Part shown: positions 1-5,867 of the stretch, in pieces
Layout: each line of letters starts with the position of its first letter
Position numbering within the stretch: the stretch's first letter is position 1
DNA from: CAZOVK01 sp964583165
Lineage (GTDB): Bacteria > Bacillota > Clostridia > Lachnospirales > WRAX01
DNA: 6,670 nt
Direction: 5' to 3'
Assembly: GCA_964583165.1 (NCBI GenBank)
Contig: CAZOVK010000102.1
Span: forward strand, 1 to 6,670
Program-made: the position numbers and the translations under genes
The notes under the pieces: model-generated
What the model was told of the DNA's origin: nothing
The model's database searches: none
What the model saw: the letters and a program-made list of their open reading frames with translations, nothing else

Positions 1-108
1 GACGAGCTGAAGGACTTAGAAGACAAGATACAGAAGCTGACGAACAAGAAGATTGAAGAAATCGACAGGATTGTTGAGTCGAAGAGCAAGGAAGTCATGA
101 GCGTCTAA
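1..108 (+). CDS. frr: Ribosome recycling factor, C-terminal 35 residues (5' end outside window)
   Basis: The first frame is open from base 1 to a TAA at 106-108. It encodes a charged helical tail beginning DELKDLEDKIQKLT and ending KSKEVMSV. This matches the end of ribosome recycling factor, where the last long helix of the three-helix bundle carries a pattern like LTDKYIKEIDK...KEKEIMEV. RRF acts with EF-G to split the post-termination ribosome. Only the final helix is visible, out of a protein of about 185 residues. The assignment therefore rests on this tail plus the context, because frr directly precedes uppS in many Bacillota. It is probably the last gene of an upstream translation-related unit (pyrH-frr is usual), but that part is not in view. 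Confidence 0.85.
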   Translation, partial: DELKDLEDKIQKLTNKKIEEIDRIVESKSKEVMSV

Positions 109-119
109 AGTTATATGAA

Positions 120-140
120 TGGGCGGGCATGACCCGCCCA
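120..140 (+). terminator. GC-rich hairpin between frr and uppS, possible weak terminator or attenuator
   Basis: The stem is a perfect 8-bp inverted repeat, TGGGCGGG (120-127) with CCCGCCCA (133-140), closed by the 5-base loop CATGA. It begins 11 bases after the frr stop. The following bases, CGTCTTTCATTT, are pyrimidine-rich but lack a clean run of T. Termination is therefore probably partial at most, and the hairpin may instead protect the 3' end of the frr message. It lies 12 bases upstream of the uppS Shine-Dalgarno sequence. Confidence 0.5.
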
Positions 141-162
141 CGTCTTTCATTTAGGAGTAAAT

Positions 163-882
163 ATGGAACTATCGGATTTACCCGTACTGCCCAAACATAT
201 AGCCATCATTTTAGACGGCAACGGGCGTTGGGCAAAGAAGCGCTTTTTGCCGCGAGGGGCGGGGCATAGAGCGGGGGCGCAGAACCTGAAAAAACTATCT
301 GAGCGTATAAACGGCAGCGGCATTACGCATTTGACCGTCTACGCATTCTCAACAGAGAATTGGCAACGCCCCACGAATGAAGTCGATGATTTGATGAACC
401 TACTGCGCGAGTATATACAGCAGTATATTGATGATGTGAAGAAGAATAACATGCGTATCCGCGCGATTGGTGATATCAACGCGCTGGATGCTGACTTGAA
501 AGCGAAAATAACGTATTTGCAGGGAGCGACGCAGTTTAATGCGGGACTTGTGCTTACGATTGCGATAAATTACGGCGGGCGTGACGAGATTGTACGCGCG
601 GCGCGCCGTCTTGTGGATTTGGCGGCGCGGGGGCTTATGACGCAGGAACGCGTGACCGAGGAACTTTTTATGCGGAATTTGGACACCAACGACTTGCCGT
701 CTGTGGATTTGATGATACGGACGGGCGGCGAACAACGGCTCTCCAACTTTCTCTTATATCAACTGGCCTATGCCGAATTGTATTTTTGTGAGACTCTTTG
801 GCCCGATTTCTCGTATGATAATTTGGTAGAGGCGGCGAACTGGTTCGCGAACAGAAAGAGGAAATTCGGCAATATAGAATAA
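163..882 (+). CDS. uppS: Undecaprenyl diphosphate synthase (cis-prenyltransferase)
   Basis: This cytosolic, membrane-associated enzyme adds eight isopentenyl diphosphate units in cis to farnesyl diphosphate. The product is the C55 carrier used for peptidoglycan and other wall polymers. The 239 residues carry every conserved block of the family. HIAIILDGNGRWAKKR (12-27) holds the catalytic Asp18 and diphosphate-binding residues. HRAG starts at His35. AFSTENW spans 61-67, followed by Arg69. NYGGRDEI spans 136-143. The C-terminal block at 182-208 contains IRTGGEQR, SNFLL and AELYF, whose Glu205 and Arg186/Arg192 bind the incoming IPP and metal. Length is typical. The usual IMDGNG is ILDGNG here, a conservative change. 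ATG 163 is supported by AGGAG at 153-157, five bases upstream. cdsA follows after 24 bases. Confidence 0.97.
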   Translation: MELSDLPVLPKHIAIILDGNGRWAKKRFLPRGAGHRAGAQNLKKLSERINGSGITHLTVYAFSTENWQRPTNEVDDLMNLLREYIQQYIDDVKKNNMRIRAIGDINALDADLKAKITYLQGATQFNAGLVLTIAINYGGRDEIVRAARRLVDLAARGLMTQERVTEELFMRNLDTNDLPSVDLMIRTGGEQRLSNFLLYQLAYAELYFCETLWPDFSYDNLVEAANWFANRKRKFGNIE

Positions 883-906
883 GACACGAAATGTCTGGAG
901 CTTACT

Positions 907-1716
907 ATGGTTAAACGGATTGTAACTAGCATTATCGCATTTCCTGTGCTCTGTGCGCTGGTGGTTTTGGGCGGATTGTGGCTTAAAATCGGCATCTGTG
1001 CGCTCAGTGTCGTTGCGCTTTGGGAACTCTATAATGCCGCGTTTGGGAAATTTAAGGCAATCAGCGTTTGTGGGTTCGCCGCGAGTGTTGTTTATGTCGT
1101 GACTATCGGGTTTGTCTGGCGATTTTCGTTCATCAGCATCATCTTTATCGGCTTCATATTCTGTGTGTTGATTTTTCTTGTGTTTAGGCATGAGGATAAC
1201 ACGGTGTTTGACGGCGCGATAGTTGTTTTCGGGTTCTTCTATGTGACCATGATGATGTCAACGATTTACCTTGTGAGAGAGGGGCGGGCAGGCGCGTATT
1301 TCGTCTGGCTCGTGTTCATTTCGGCTTGGGGCAGTGATACGGGCGCGTATTTTGTCGGGCGGTTGCTCGGGAAACATAAGCTTGCGCCGATTTTAAGCCC
1401 TAAGAAAACCATCGAGGGCGCAATAGGCGGCGTGTTAGTGGCGGGTCTTATCGCGCTGATTTATGGGCTGTTCTTGAACTCCGCTTTTTCGGTTGATAAT
1501 GTGAATTTAGTGACGGGTTGTTGTTTGACGGGTCTTGTCGGGGCTGTGTTCTCACAGATTGGCGATTTGAGCGCGTCAGCTATTAAGAGAAACACGGGCG
1601 TGAAGGACTACGGCAACATTTTACCGGGGCACGGCGGTATTCTTGACAGGTTCGATTCGGTGTTGTTCACCGCGCCTGTTGTTTATATAATGATGATATT
1701 CTTGAGGGCACTGTAA
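907..1716 (+). CDS. cdsA: Phosphatidate cytidylyltransferase (CDP-diacylglycerol synthase)
   Basis: This integral membrane enzyme makes CDP-diacylglycerol from CTP and phosphatidic acid, the branch point for bacterial phospholipids. The 269-residue protein is mostly hydrophobic, with several predicted membrane segments (about 5-25, 27-45, 53-70, 74-94, 103-121, 129-150, 172-192, 200-217 and 252-267). SDTGAYFVGRLLG (143-155) carries a conserved Asp144, and SPKKTIEG follows at 164-171. The CDP-DAG synthase signature lies at 224-250: S-x-x-KR, then KD at 233-234, PGHGG at 240-244 and DRFD at 247-250. Length is normal for a bacterial CdsA. ATG 907 has GGAG at 897-900, six bases upstream. The gap to dxr is 19 bases, so co-transcription is expected. 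Confidence 0.96.
   Translation: MVKRIVTSIIAFPVLCALVVLGGLWLKIGICALSVVALWELYNAAFGKFKAISVCGFAASVVYVVTIGFVWRFSFISIIFIGFIFCVLIFLVFRHEDNTVFDGAIVVFGFFYVTMMMSTIYLVREGRAGAYFVWLVFISAWGSDTGAYFVGRLLGKHKLAPILSPKKTIEGAIGGVLVAGLIALIYGLFLNSAFSVDNVNLVTGCCLTGLVGAVFSQIGDLSASAIKRNTGVKDYGNILPGHGGILDRFDSVLFTAPVVYIMMIFLRAL
1663..1691 (+). promoter_or_regulatory. Candidate secondary promoter for dxr inside the 3' end of cdsA
   Basis: A perfect -10 hexamer, TATAAT (1686-1691), lies 17 bases downstream of TTGTTC (1663-1668), which matches the -35 consensus at only three of six positions. Transcription would start near 1698, leaving a leader of about 38 bases before the dxr ATG at 1736. The -10 overlaps codons for a hydrophobic membrane stretch (Tyr-Ile-Met), so AT-rich codons are expected there and chance is a real alternative. 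Confidence 0.3.
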
Positions 1717-1726
1717 CAGCAATTAC

Positions 1727-1734
1727 GGGGGGAG
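1727..1734 (+). promoter_or_regulatory. Unusually close ribosome binding site of dxr
   Basis: The purine run GGGGGGAG ends one base before the dxr ATG at 1736. If GGAG (1731-1734) were the pairing element, the spacing would be far too short. Pairing of the 5' part of the G-run (about 1726-1730) with the anti-Shine-Dalgarno through a G-U wobble would restore a spacing of about five bases. No alternative ATG, GTG or TTG lies nearby in frame before the NADPH-binding motif, so the start itself is not in doubt. Confidence 0.5.
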
Positions 1735-1735
1735 T

Positions 1736-2887
1736 ATGGTTAATCGTTTAATAATACTCGGGGCTACGGGTTCCATTGGTGAACAAGCCCTTGACGTTAT
1801 AAGACAGACGGGATGTGCGCAGGTTGTCGGGCTTAGTACGAACACGCGCATTGATGTGCTCGAAAACCAACTGTATGAATTTAAGCCGCGTTACGCGGCT
1901 GTTTCGGATTTAGCGGCGTATGAGCGGCTAAAGGCGCGGTACACGGGCGATACTTACTTATTCGGCGCCGCCGAGGGCGTGTTGGAGTTGTGTCGCGTTG
2001 AAGCCGACATGGCGTTGAATGCGATTGTCGGGAGCGCGGGGCTACTGCCCACGCTTGAAGTCATCGAGTCTTCCAAGGATTTGGCGCTCGCGAACAAGGA
2101 AAGCCTTGTGGCGGGCGGCAGTTTGGTTATGAAACGCGCCGAAGAAAAGGGTATAAAGATTTACCCCGTTGACTCAGAACATTCGGCGATTTATCAGTGT
2201 TTGCAGAATCAGAGCGGGGCGGTTGAACGCCTGATTTTAACGGCAAGCGGCGGCCCTTTTCGCGGATGTACACATAAGCAATTAGAGCAAGTGACTGTCG
2301 GTGACGCGCTCAAACACCCCAATTGGAGCATGGGCAGAAAGATAACGATTGATTCGGCCACGCTCATGAACAAGGGGTTTGAGGTCATTGAGGCGTACTG
2401 GCTGTTCGGGTTCGATATGGGTAAGATTGACGTAATAGTACATCCGCAGAGCATCATTCACTCAATGGTTGAATTCACGGACGGTCAAATTATTGCGCAA
2501 ATGGGTCGTCACGATATGAGAATGCCCATACAATACGCGTTGAACCGTGGCAAGCGCGAAGCCAATACCTTCCCGCGCCTAAACCTCGCTGATGTCGCGC
2601 GTTTTACGTTTGAAGCCCCTGATTTAGATAGCTTTAGATGTCTGAAACTTGCGTATGATGCCATGAAGTGCGGCGGAATGATGCCTGCGGTTATGAATGC
2701 GGCCAACGAAATAGCAGTACAAGCGTTTCTGGACGGGAAAATCCGCTTTGTGTCCATACCGTATGTTATAGAAAGGACAATGGATTCATATATAAATGTA
2801 ACCGTAGAGGCTACCGCCCAAGACATTATGCATATCGACGCGTGGGCGCGCTTATTTGCGGCTCAAATAGTGGATAGAGAGGGTTAG
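1736..2887 (+). CDS. dxr: 1-deoxy-D-xylulose 5-phosphate reductoisomerase
   Basis: This cytosolic enzyme rearranges and reduces DXP to 2-C-methyl-D-erythritol 4-phosphate with NADPH and a divalent metal. It is the first committed step of the MEP isoprenoid pathway and the target of fosmidomycin. The N-terminal Rossmann motif GATGSIG is at 9-15. LANKESLVAGG (118-128) precedes the metal site PVDSEH (144-149), with Asp146 and Glu148. Substrate-binding blocks follow: ASGGPF (170-175), HPNWSMGRK (194-202, with flexible-loop Trp197) and MNKGFE (211-216), where Glu216 is the third metal ligand. HPQSIIHS at 236-243 is also conserved. At 383 residues it has normal length and is intact. The product feeds the UppS reaction encoded upstream, and ispG downstream belongs to the same pathway. 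rseP begins after a one-base gap. Confidence 0.97.
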   Translation: MVNRLIILGATGSIGEQALDVIRQTGCAQVVGLSTNTRIDVLENQLYEFKPRYAAVSDLAAYERLKARYTGDTYLFGAAEGVLELCRVEADMALNAIVGSAGLLPTLEVIESSKDLALANKESLVAGGSLVMKRAEEKGIKIYPVDSEHSAIYQCLQNQSGAVERLILTASGGPFRGCTHKQLEQVTVGDALKHPNWSMGRKITIDSATLMNKGFEVIEAYWLFGFDMGKIDVIVHPQSIIHSMVEFTDGQIIAQMGRHDMRMPIQYALNRGKREANTFPRLNLADVARFTFEAPDLDSFRCLKLAYDAMKCGGMMPAVMNAANEIAVQAFLDGKIRFVSIPYVIERTMDSYINVTVEATAQDIMHIDAWARLFAAQIVDREG

Positions 2888-2888
2888 A

Positions 2889-3977
2889 ATGGGCTTCATT
2901 TTATCTGTATTGCCGACGATTTTGGTATTCGGCGTGATTATCATTGTACACGAGTTCGGGCATTTTATTGCGGCGCGTAAGGCCGGCGTGTTGGTCGAAG
3001 AGTTCGCGATAGGTATCGGCCCCAAGATTGTAGGCATAAAGCGCGGTGACACGCTCTACACCATTCGGATTCTGCCTTTCGGCGGTTTCTGTAAGATGCT
3101 CGGTGATGAGGAGGACAACAACGACTCCCGCGCGTTCAACCAAAAACACGTGGGCAAGCGCATAGCCATTATCACGGCCGGTGTTGTGATGAACATTCTG
3201 CTTGCGTTTGTGATTTTCTTTGGGCAGACGCTCGTTGACGGTTATTATGATGTGAGGGTCAACGATGTTACGGCGGGTATGCCCGCTGAAAAAGCGGGGC
3301 TTAAACCGGGAGATTTAATTACGTCAATAAACAATCACTCCGTGAAAATCTCTGAGGACATCGCGTTTTCACTGTTCACCTATGCGGGCGGTGAGATTTC
3401 GGTGGGTTATAAGCGTGACGGAAAGGAATTTCTGACCTTCCTTACGCCCGAACAAGACGCGTCGGGGTATTATCGTATTGGCTTTTCGCGCTCCTTACAC
3501 TCTGGGATTCTCGGTAAATCCTATGAGGGTGTGAGCCGCGCGGGGCTTTGGGATACCGTGCACGTATCTTGTTATACAATGGTTTACAATGTGAAGGCTG
3601 TGTATTACGGGTTGTTCCAGATGGCAACACTGAAGGCCGACATGAAAGAAATGGCGGGGCCCATTGGGATAGGCGCGATGATTGGTGATGCCGTTACGAA
3701 TACGGCGGCGCGGGCTAAGACCTTTTGGGATTCTGTTATGGCCGTTTTGGGTACGCTTATGCCGCTGGTTGGGGTTTTGAGCGTTAACCTTGCGGTTCTG
3801 AATCTACTCCCGATACCGGGTTTGGATGGCGGGCGATTGGTGTTTCTCATAATAGAGGCCATACGCCGCAGACCGATTGACCAAAATAAGGAAGCGATTA
3901 TTCACCTCGCGGGGTTCGTATTGTTGGCGCTTTTCGCGGTTTATGTGGCGGTTAATGACATAATGAAGTTTATGTAG
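2889..3977 (+). CDS. rseP: RseP/RasP-type site-2 zinc metalloprotease with one PDZ domain
   Basis: This is an intramembrane protease of family M50. Relatives cleave anti-sigma factors and leftover signal peptides within the membrane. The first membrane helix (about 3-20) runs into HEFGH (21-25), giving zinc ligands His21 and His25 and catalytic Glu22. A second hydrophobic segment spans about 91-113. One PDZ domain covers about 120-185, including the AGLKPGDLITSI core. The conserved AGPIGI is at 256-261. A third membrane segment contains NLLPIPGLDGG (305-315), with the third zinc ligand Asp313. A last helix lies at about 338-356. The 362 residues and single PDZ resemble RasP-like Bacillota proteins rather than the two-PDZ enzyme of E. 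coli. A purine-rich GAGAGGG (2877-2883) inside the end of dxr is five bases before ATG, so translational coupling is likely. The physiological substrate cannot be told from this window. Confidence 0.95.
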   Translation: MGFILSVLPTILVFGVIIIVHEFGHFIAARKAGVLVEEFAIGIGPKIVGIKRGDTLYTIRILPFGGFCKMLGDEEDNNDSRAFNQKHVGKRIAIITAGVVMNILLAFVIFFGQTLVDGYYDVRVNDVTAGMPAEKAGLKPGDLITSINNHSVKISEDIAFSLFTYAGGEISVGYKRDGKEFLTFLTPEQDASGYYRIGFSRSLHSGILGKSYEGVSRAGLWDTVHVSCYTMVYNVKAVYYGLFQMATLKADMKEMAGPIGIGAMIGDAVTNTAARAKTFWDSVMAVLGTLMPLVGVLSVNLAVLNLLPIPGLDGGRLVFLIIEAIRRRPIDQNKEAIIHLAGFVLLALFAVYVAVNDIMKFM

Positions 3978-3994
3978 CTAAACGGTATTGCGGC

Positions 3995-4050
3995 CATATG
4001 CGGTCATTGCCAAACCTTGGGTTCTGCATTGACCGCATATGAGATTTTCT
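3995..4050 (+). terminator. Long imperfect hairpin with trailing T-tract between rseP and ispG
   Basis: CATATGCGGTCA (3995-4006) pairs perfectly with TGACCGCATATG (4030-4041). Going inward, there is a T-T mismatch, then TGC (4008-4010) with GCA (4026-4028). A two-base internal mismatch follows, then AACC (4013-4016) with GGTT (4020-4023) around the loop TTG. All 47 bases thus fold into one rod. After a three-base spacer comes TTTTCT (4045-4050), weakly like an intrinsic terminator reading forward. The reverse direction has no T-tract. The ispG start is only 27 bases past the stem, so full termination here would require a separate promoter that I do not see. Attenuation, message stabilisation or a protein-binding site are alternatives. 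Confidence 0.5.
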
Positions 4051-4056
4051 GAGATT

Positions 4057-4062
4057 GGGTGG
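4057..4062 (+). promoter_or_regulatory. Ribosome binding site that fixes the ispG start at ATG 4068
   Basis: GGGTGG ends five bases before ATG 4068. The longer frame would begin at GTG 4059, which lies inside this purine motif and has no usable Shine-Dalgarno sequence upstream of it. The shorter start also gives the family-like N-terminus MIRKITKAINIGG. Confidence 0.7.
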
Positions 4063-4067
4063 TATTT

Positions 4068-5120
4068 ATGATACGGAAGATTACGAAAGCAATAAATATT
4101 GGCGGAGTAACAGTCGGCGGCGGTGCGCCTATCTCCATACAGAGCATGACGAATACGAAAACGTGGGATACGGCGGCGACAATCGCGCAAATCAAGGCTT
4201 TAGCCGATGCGGGTTGTGAAATTGTGCGCCTTGCCGTGCCCGATAAACGCTCTGCTGATGTCTTGCCCACGATTATTGAAGCTTCACCCGTACCGCTTGT
4301 GGCCGATATTCACTTCGACTACAGGCTCGCGCTCGCTTCGATTGACGCGGGCATTCATAAATTGAGAATAAACCCCGGCAACCTCAAGCCCGAACATGTC
4401 GCGATTGTCGCCAAAGCCGCGAAAGCCGCCGGCGTGCCCATTCGTGTCGGTGTAAACTCCGGCTCGATGCCCATGCACATACTCGAAAAACACGGAAATA
4501 GGGTGAATTCTGACAACCTTTGCGAAGCGGCGCTGGAACAAGTAAAAACACTTGAAAATATTGGATTTTATGATATAGTTATAGCTATAAAGGCTTCAAG
4601 CGCGCCCGTGAGCATAGAGGCCTATAAACAGTTGAGCGAACGCGTTGATTACCCATTACATGTGGGCATCACCGAGGCGGGCACTACATACGCGGGTACG
4701 GTTAAATCTGCTGTGGGTATCGGCGCGGTACTCTCTATGGGTATCGGCGATACTATTCGCGTGAGTCTTACGGCTGACCCCGTTGAAGAGGTTCGCGCCG
4801 CTAAGGAGATTTTGCAGTCTTTGGAGTTACGCAGATTCGGAGTGCGTGTGGTATGTTGCCCGACATGCGGACGCGCCGAGCTTGATTTGATTGGTCTTGC
4901 GCACCGTGTTGAAGCGGCTGTTATGGGCATTCAGAAGCCGATAAAAATCGCGGTCATGGGTTGTATTGTGAACGGCCCCGGCGAAGCGCGTGACGCTGAC
5001 TTGGGTATCGCGGGTGGCAAGGGCTTCGGAATACTGTTCAAAAAGGGCGAGATTGTAAAGCGCGTGCCCGAAGCTGAACTATTTGACGCGCTCATGTGGG
5101 AAGTCGAACAGTTAATGTAA
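4068..5120 (+). CDS. ispG: 4-hydroxy-3-methylbut-2-enyl diphosphate synthase (GcpE), iron-sulfur enzyme
   Basis: IspG converts the cyclic diphosphate MEcPP to HMBPP in the penultimate MEP step, using a [4Fe-4S] cluster and electrons from flavodoxin or ferredoxin. From ATG 4068 the protein has 350 residues. The TIM-barrel part shows PISIQSMTNT (21-30), PLVADIHFDYRLAL (76-89), LRINPGN (99-105), PIRVGVNSGS (124-133), LHVGITEAG (197-205) and IGDTIRVSL (226-234). The cluster domain has CPTC (Cys264 and Cys267), then GCIVNGPGE (298-306) with Cys299 and Glu306, the four cluster ligands. Length matches the compact bacterial form without an inserted domain. A GTG at 4059 would add three residues but has no Shine-Dalgarno sequence. 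With dxr upstream, two MEP genes are clustered here. The start, but not the identity, is slightly uncertain. Confidence 0.96.
   Translation: MIRKITKAINIGGVTVGGGAPISIQSMTNTKTWDTAATIAQIKALADAGCEIVRLAVPDKRSADVLPTIIEASPVPLVADIHFDYRLALASIDAGIHKLRINPGNLKPEHVAIVAKAAKAAGVPIRVGVNSGSMPMHILEKHGNRVNSDNLCEAALEQVKTLENIGFYDIVIAIKASSAPVSIEAYKQLSERVDYPLHVGITEAGTTYAGTVKSAVGIGAVLSMGIGDTIRVSLTADPVEEVRAAKEILQSLELRRFGVRVVCCPTCGRAELDLIGLAHRVEAAVMGIQKPIKIAVMGCIVNGPGEARDADLGIAGGKGFGILFKKGEIVKRVPEAELFDALMWEVEQLM
4552..4579 (+). promoter_or_regulatory. Candidate internal promoter within ispG
   Basis: TTGAAA (4552-4557, five of six to the -35 consensus) is followed after 16 bases by TATAGT (4574-4579, five of six to the -10). 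TG at 4571-4572 gives an extended -10 (TGA-TATAGT). It sits in an AT-rich island within otherwise GC-balanced coding sequence. Transcription would start near 4586, about 590 bases upstream of minC and in the same direction. The encoded peptide (ENIGFYDIVIAIKAS) is a conserved IspG segment, so part of the AT-richness comes from Ile, Phe and Tyr codons. Confidence 0.35.
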
Positions 5121-5121
5121 A

Positions 5122-5135
5122 GCGGTCACAACCGC
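5122..5135 (+). other. Short hairpin after ispG
   Basis: GCGGT (5122-5126) and ACCGC (5131-5135) form a 5-bp stem around the loop CACA, directly after the ispG stop. No T-tract follows (next is CTACAAAAAG), so this does not look like an intrinsic terminator. It may be chance. The sequence resembles one arm of the larger hairpin before ispG only in the shared CGGTCA. Confidence 0.25.
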
Positions 5136-5153
5136 CTACAAAAAGTCTTAGGC

Positions 5154-5159
5154 TATAAT
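5154..5159 (+). promoter_or_regulatory. Consensus -10 element just upstream of minC
   Basis: TATAAT is a perfect -10 hexamer in the 56-base ispG-minC gap. No recognisable -35 lies at 15-19 bases spacing (ACCGCC at 17), and the preceding GGC is only a half match to an extended -10. A start near 5166 would leave a leader of only about 11 bases, beginning at the Shine-Dalgarno sequence itself. That is tight for a normal leader, so I treat this as a weak promoter candidate for minCD. Confidence 0.3.
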
Positions 5160-5176
5160 AAAGGCAAGGGGTAAAT

Positions 5177-5821
5177 ATGGGCGCTGGTATAGAGTTTAAG
5201 GGGCGCAAGGACACTTTGGTTGTACTGCTGGATGATAAGGTAACCTTTGCGGAGTTAGAAAGTGAGTTTGCCGAAAAGCTTGCCGCGTCTAAGGATTTCT
5301 TCGGTACGGCGCATACCCAGATTGAATTTTCGGGCAGACAGTTGACCGAGGATGAGCAACAACAACTACTCGATTTAGTCAGAAATGAAACGCGGATGCG
5401 CGTTAAGCTTAAAGAGAACGTACGACCAAAAACCCCGCCCCCGCCCGCGCAACCCGATGTGAACGTGACGCGCTATCTACAGGGTGGGCTTAGGGGCGGT
5501 CAGCGTGTGAGGTTTAACGGCAGTGTGACAATCGTGGGTGACGTGAACCCGGGCGCTGAGGTTGTGGCTGACGGCAATATCGTTGTGTTGGGGGCGCTGT
5601 CTGGTATGGCTCATGCGGGTTGTTTGGGTGACGAACGTATGTTCGTTTCTGCTTTGCATTTCTCGCCGTCACAGCTTAGAATCGCCGACATCGTGGCTTA
5701 CTTACCGACAGCCGAACCCAAAAAGGTAGGGCGAGCGCGGGTGTTGCGCCCCGCAATCGCTTACATAGAGAACAAAAAGGTTTTCATAAGACCCCTCATC
5801 GAGAGCGAACGTAAGAATTAG
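5177..5821 (+). CDS. minC: Septum site-determining protein MinC (FtsZ assembly inhibitor)
   Basis: MinC blocks FtsZ ring formation away from mid-cell. It is carried to the membrane by MinD. The 214-residue protein has the usual two parts. An N-terminal FtsZ-inhibiting domain covers about 1-80, starting IEFKGRKDTLVVLLDD. A short proline-rich linker (KTPPPPAQP, 85-93) follows. The C-terminal beta-helix domain covers about 103-208 and handles dimerisation and MinD binding. It is recognised by VGDVNPGAEVVADGNIVVLG (120-139), GMAHAGCLGD (143-152) and SPSQLRIAD (163-171). The MinD-contact motif, usually RSGQ, reads RGGQ (106-109) here. Length is normal. AAGGGG (5166-5171) is five bases before ATG. 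minD follows after 46 bases, and the two are surely functionally paired. Confidence 0.94.
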   Translation: MGAGIEFKGRKDTLVVLLDDKVTFAELESEFAEKLAASKDFFGTAHTQIEFSGRQLTEDEQQQLLDLVRNETRMRVKLKENVRPKTPPPPAQPDVNVTRYLQGGLRGGQRVRFNGSVTIVGDVNPGAEVVADGNIVVLGALSGMAHAGCLGDERMFVSALHFSPSQLRIADIVAYLPTAEPKKVGRARVLRPAIAYIENKKVFIRPLIESERKN

Positions 5822-5853
5822 GGGACAAGTTGTCATACAAGATAAAATGGGAC

Positions 5854-5860
5854 AGAGGGT
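5854..5860 (+). promoter_or_regulatory. Ribosome binding site that fixes the minD start at GTG 5868
   Basis: AGAGGGT lies seven to eight bases before GTG 5868, a good Shine-Dalgarno position. The upstream in-frame ATG 5847 has no purine motif at a usable distance (CAAGATAA precedes it). The GTG start also yields the standard MinD beginning, (M)GEVIVITSGKGG. Confidence 0.65.
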
Positions 5861-5867
5861 GCTTACT

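Noticed and set aside
754..1191. A 145-codon open frame on the minus strand across the uppS-cdsA junction
   Set aside because: It is antisense to two certain genes, its product is highly polar and low in complexity with no recognisable domain, and it matches the shadow expected from codon bias.
1643..1648. Perfect TTGACA -35-like hexamer in cdsA
   Set aside because: No -10-like hexamer occurs at 16-18 bases downstream (TTCACC at 17). It simply encodes Leu-Asp-Arg in the CdsA signature.
4059..4067. GTG 4059 as the ispG start
   Set aside because: It lies inside the likely Shine-Dalgarno motif and has none of its own, whereas ATG 4068 has GGGTGG at five bases.
4004..4270. Minus-strand open frames overlapping the rseP-ispG gap and the start of ispG
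   Set aside because: They are antisense to ispG and the hairpin. No family resemblance and no convincing ribosome binding site was seen.
5824..5834. Small palindrome GACAA-G-TTGTC between minC and minD
   Set aside because: The arms are only five bases with a single central base. That is too short to distinguish from chance or to call an operator.
5847..5867. ATG 5847 as the minD start, adding seven residues
   Set aside because: There is no purine motif at a workable distance, and MinD proteins usually begin at the GEVIVITSGKGG strand, which fits GTG 5868.
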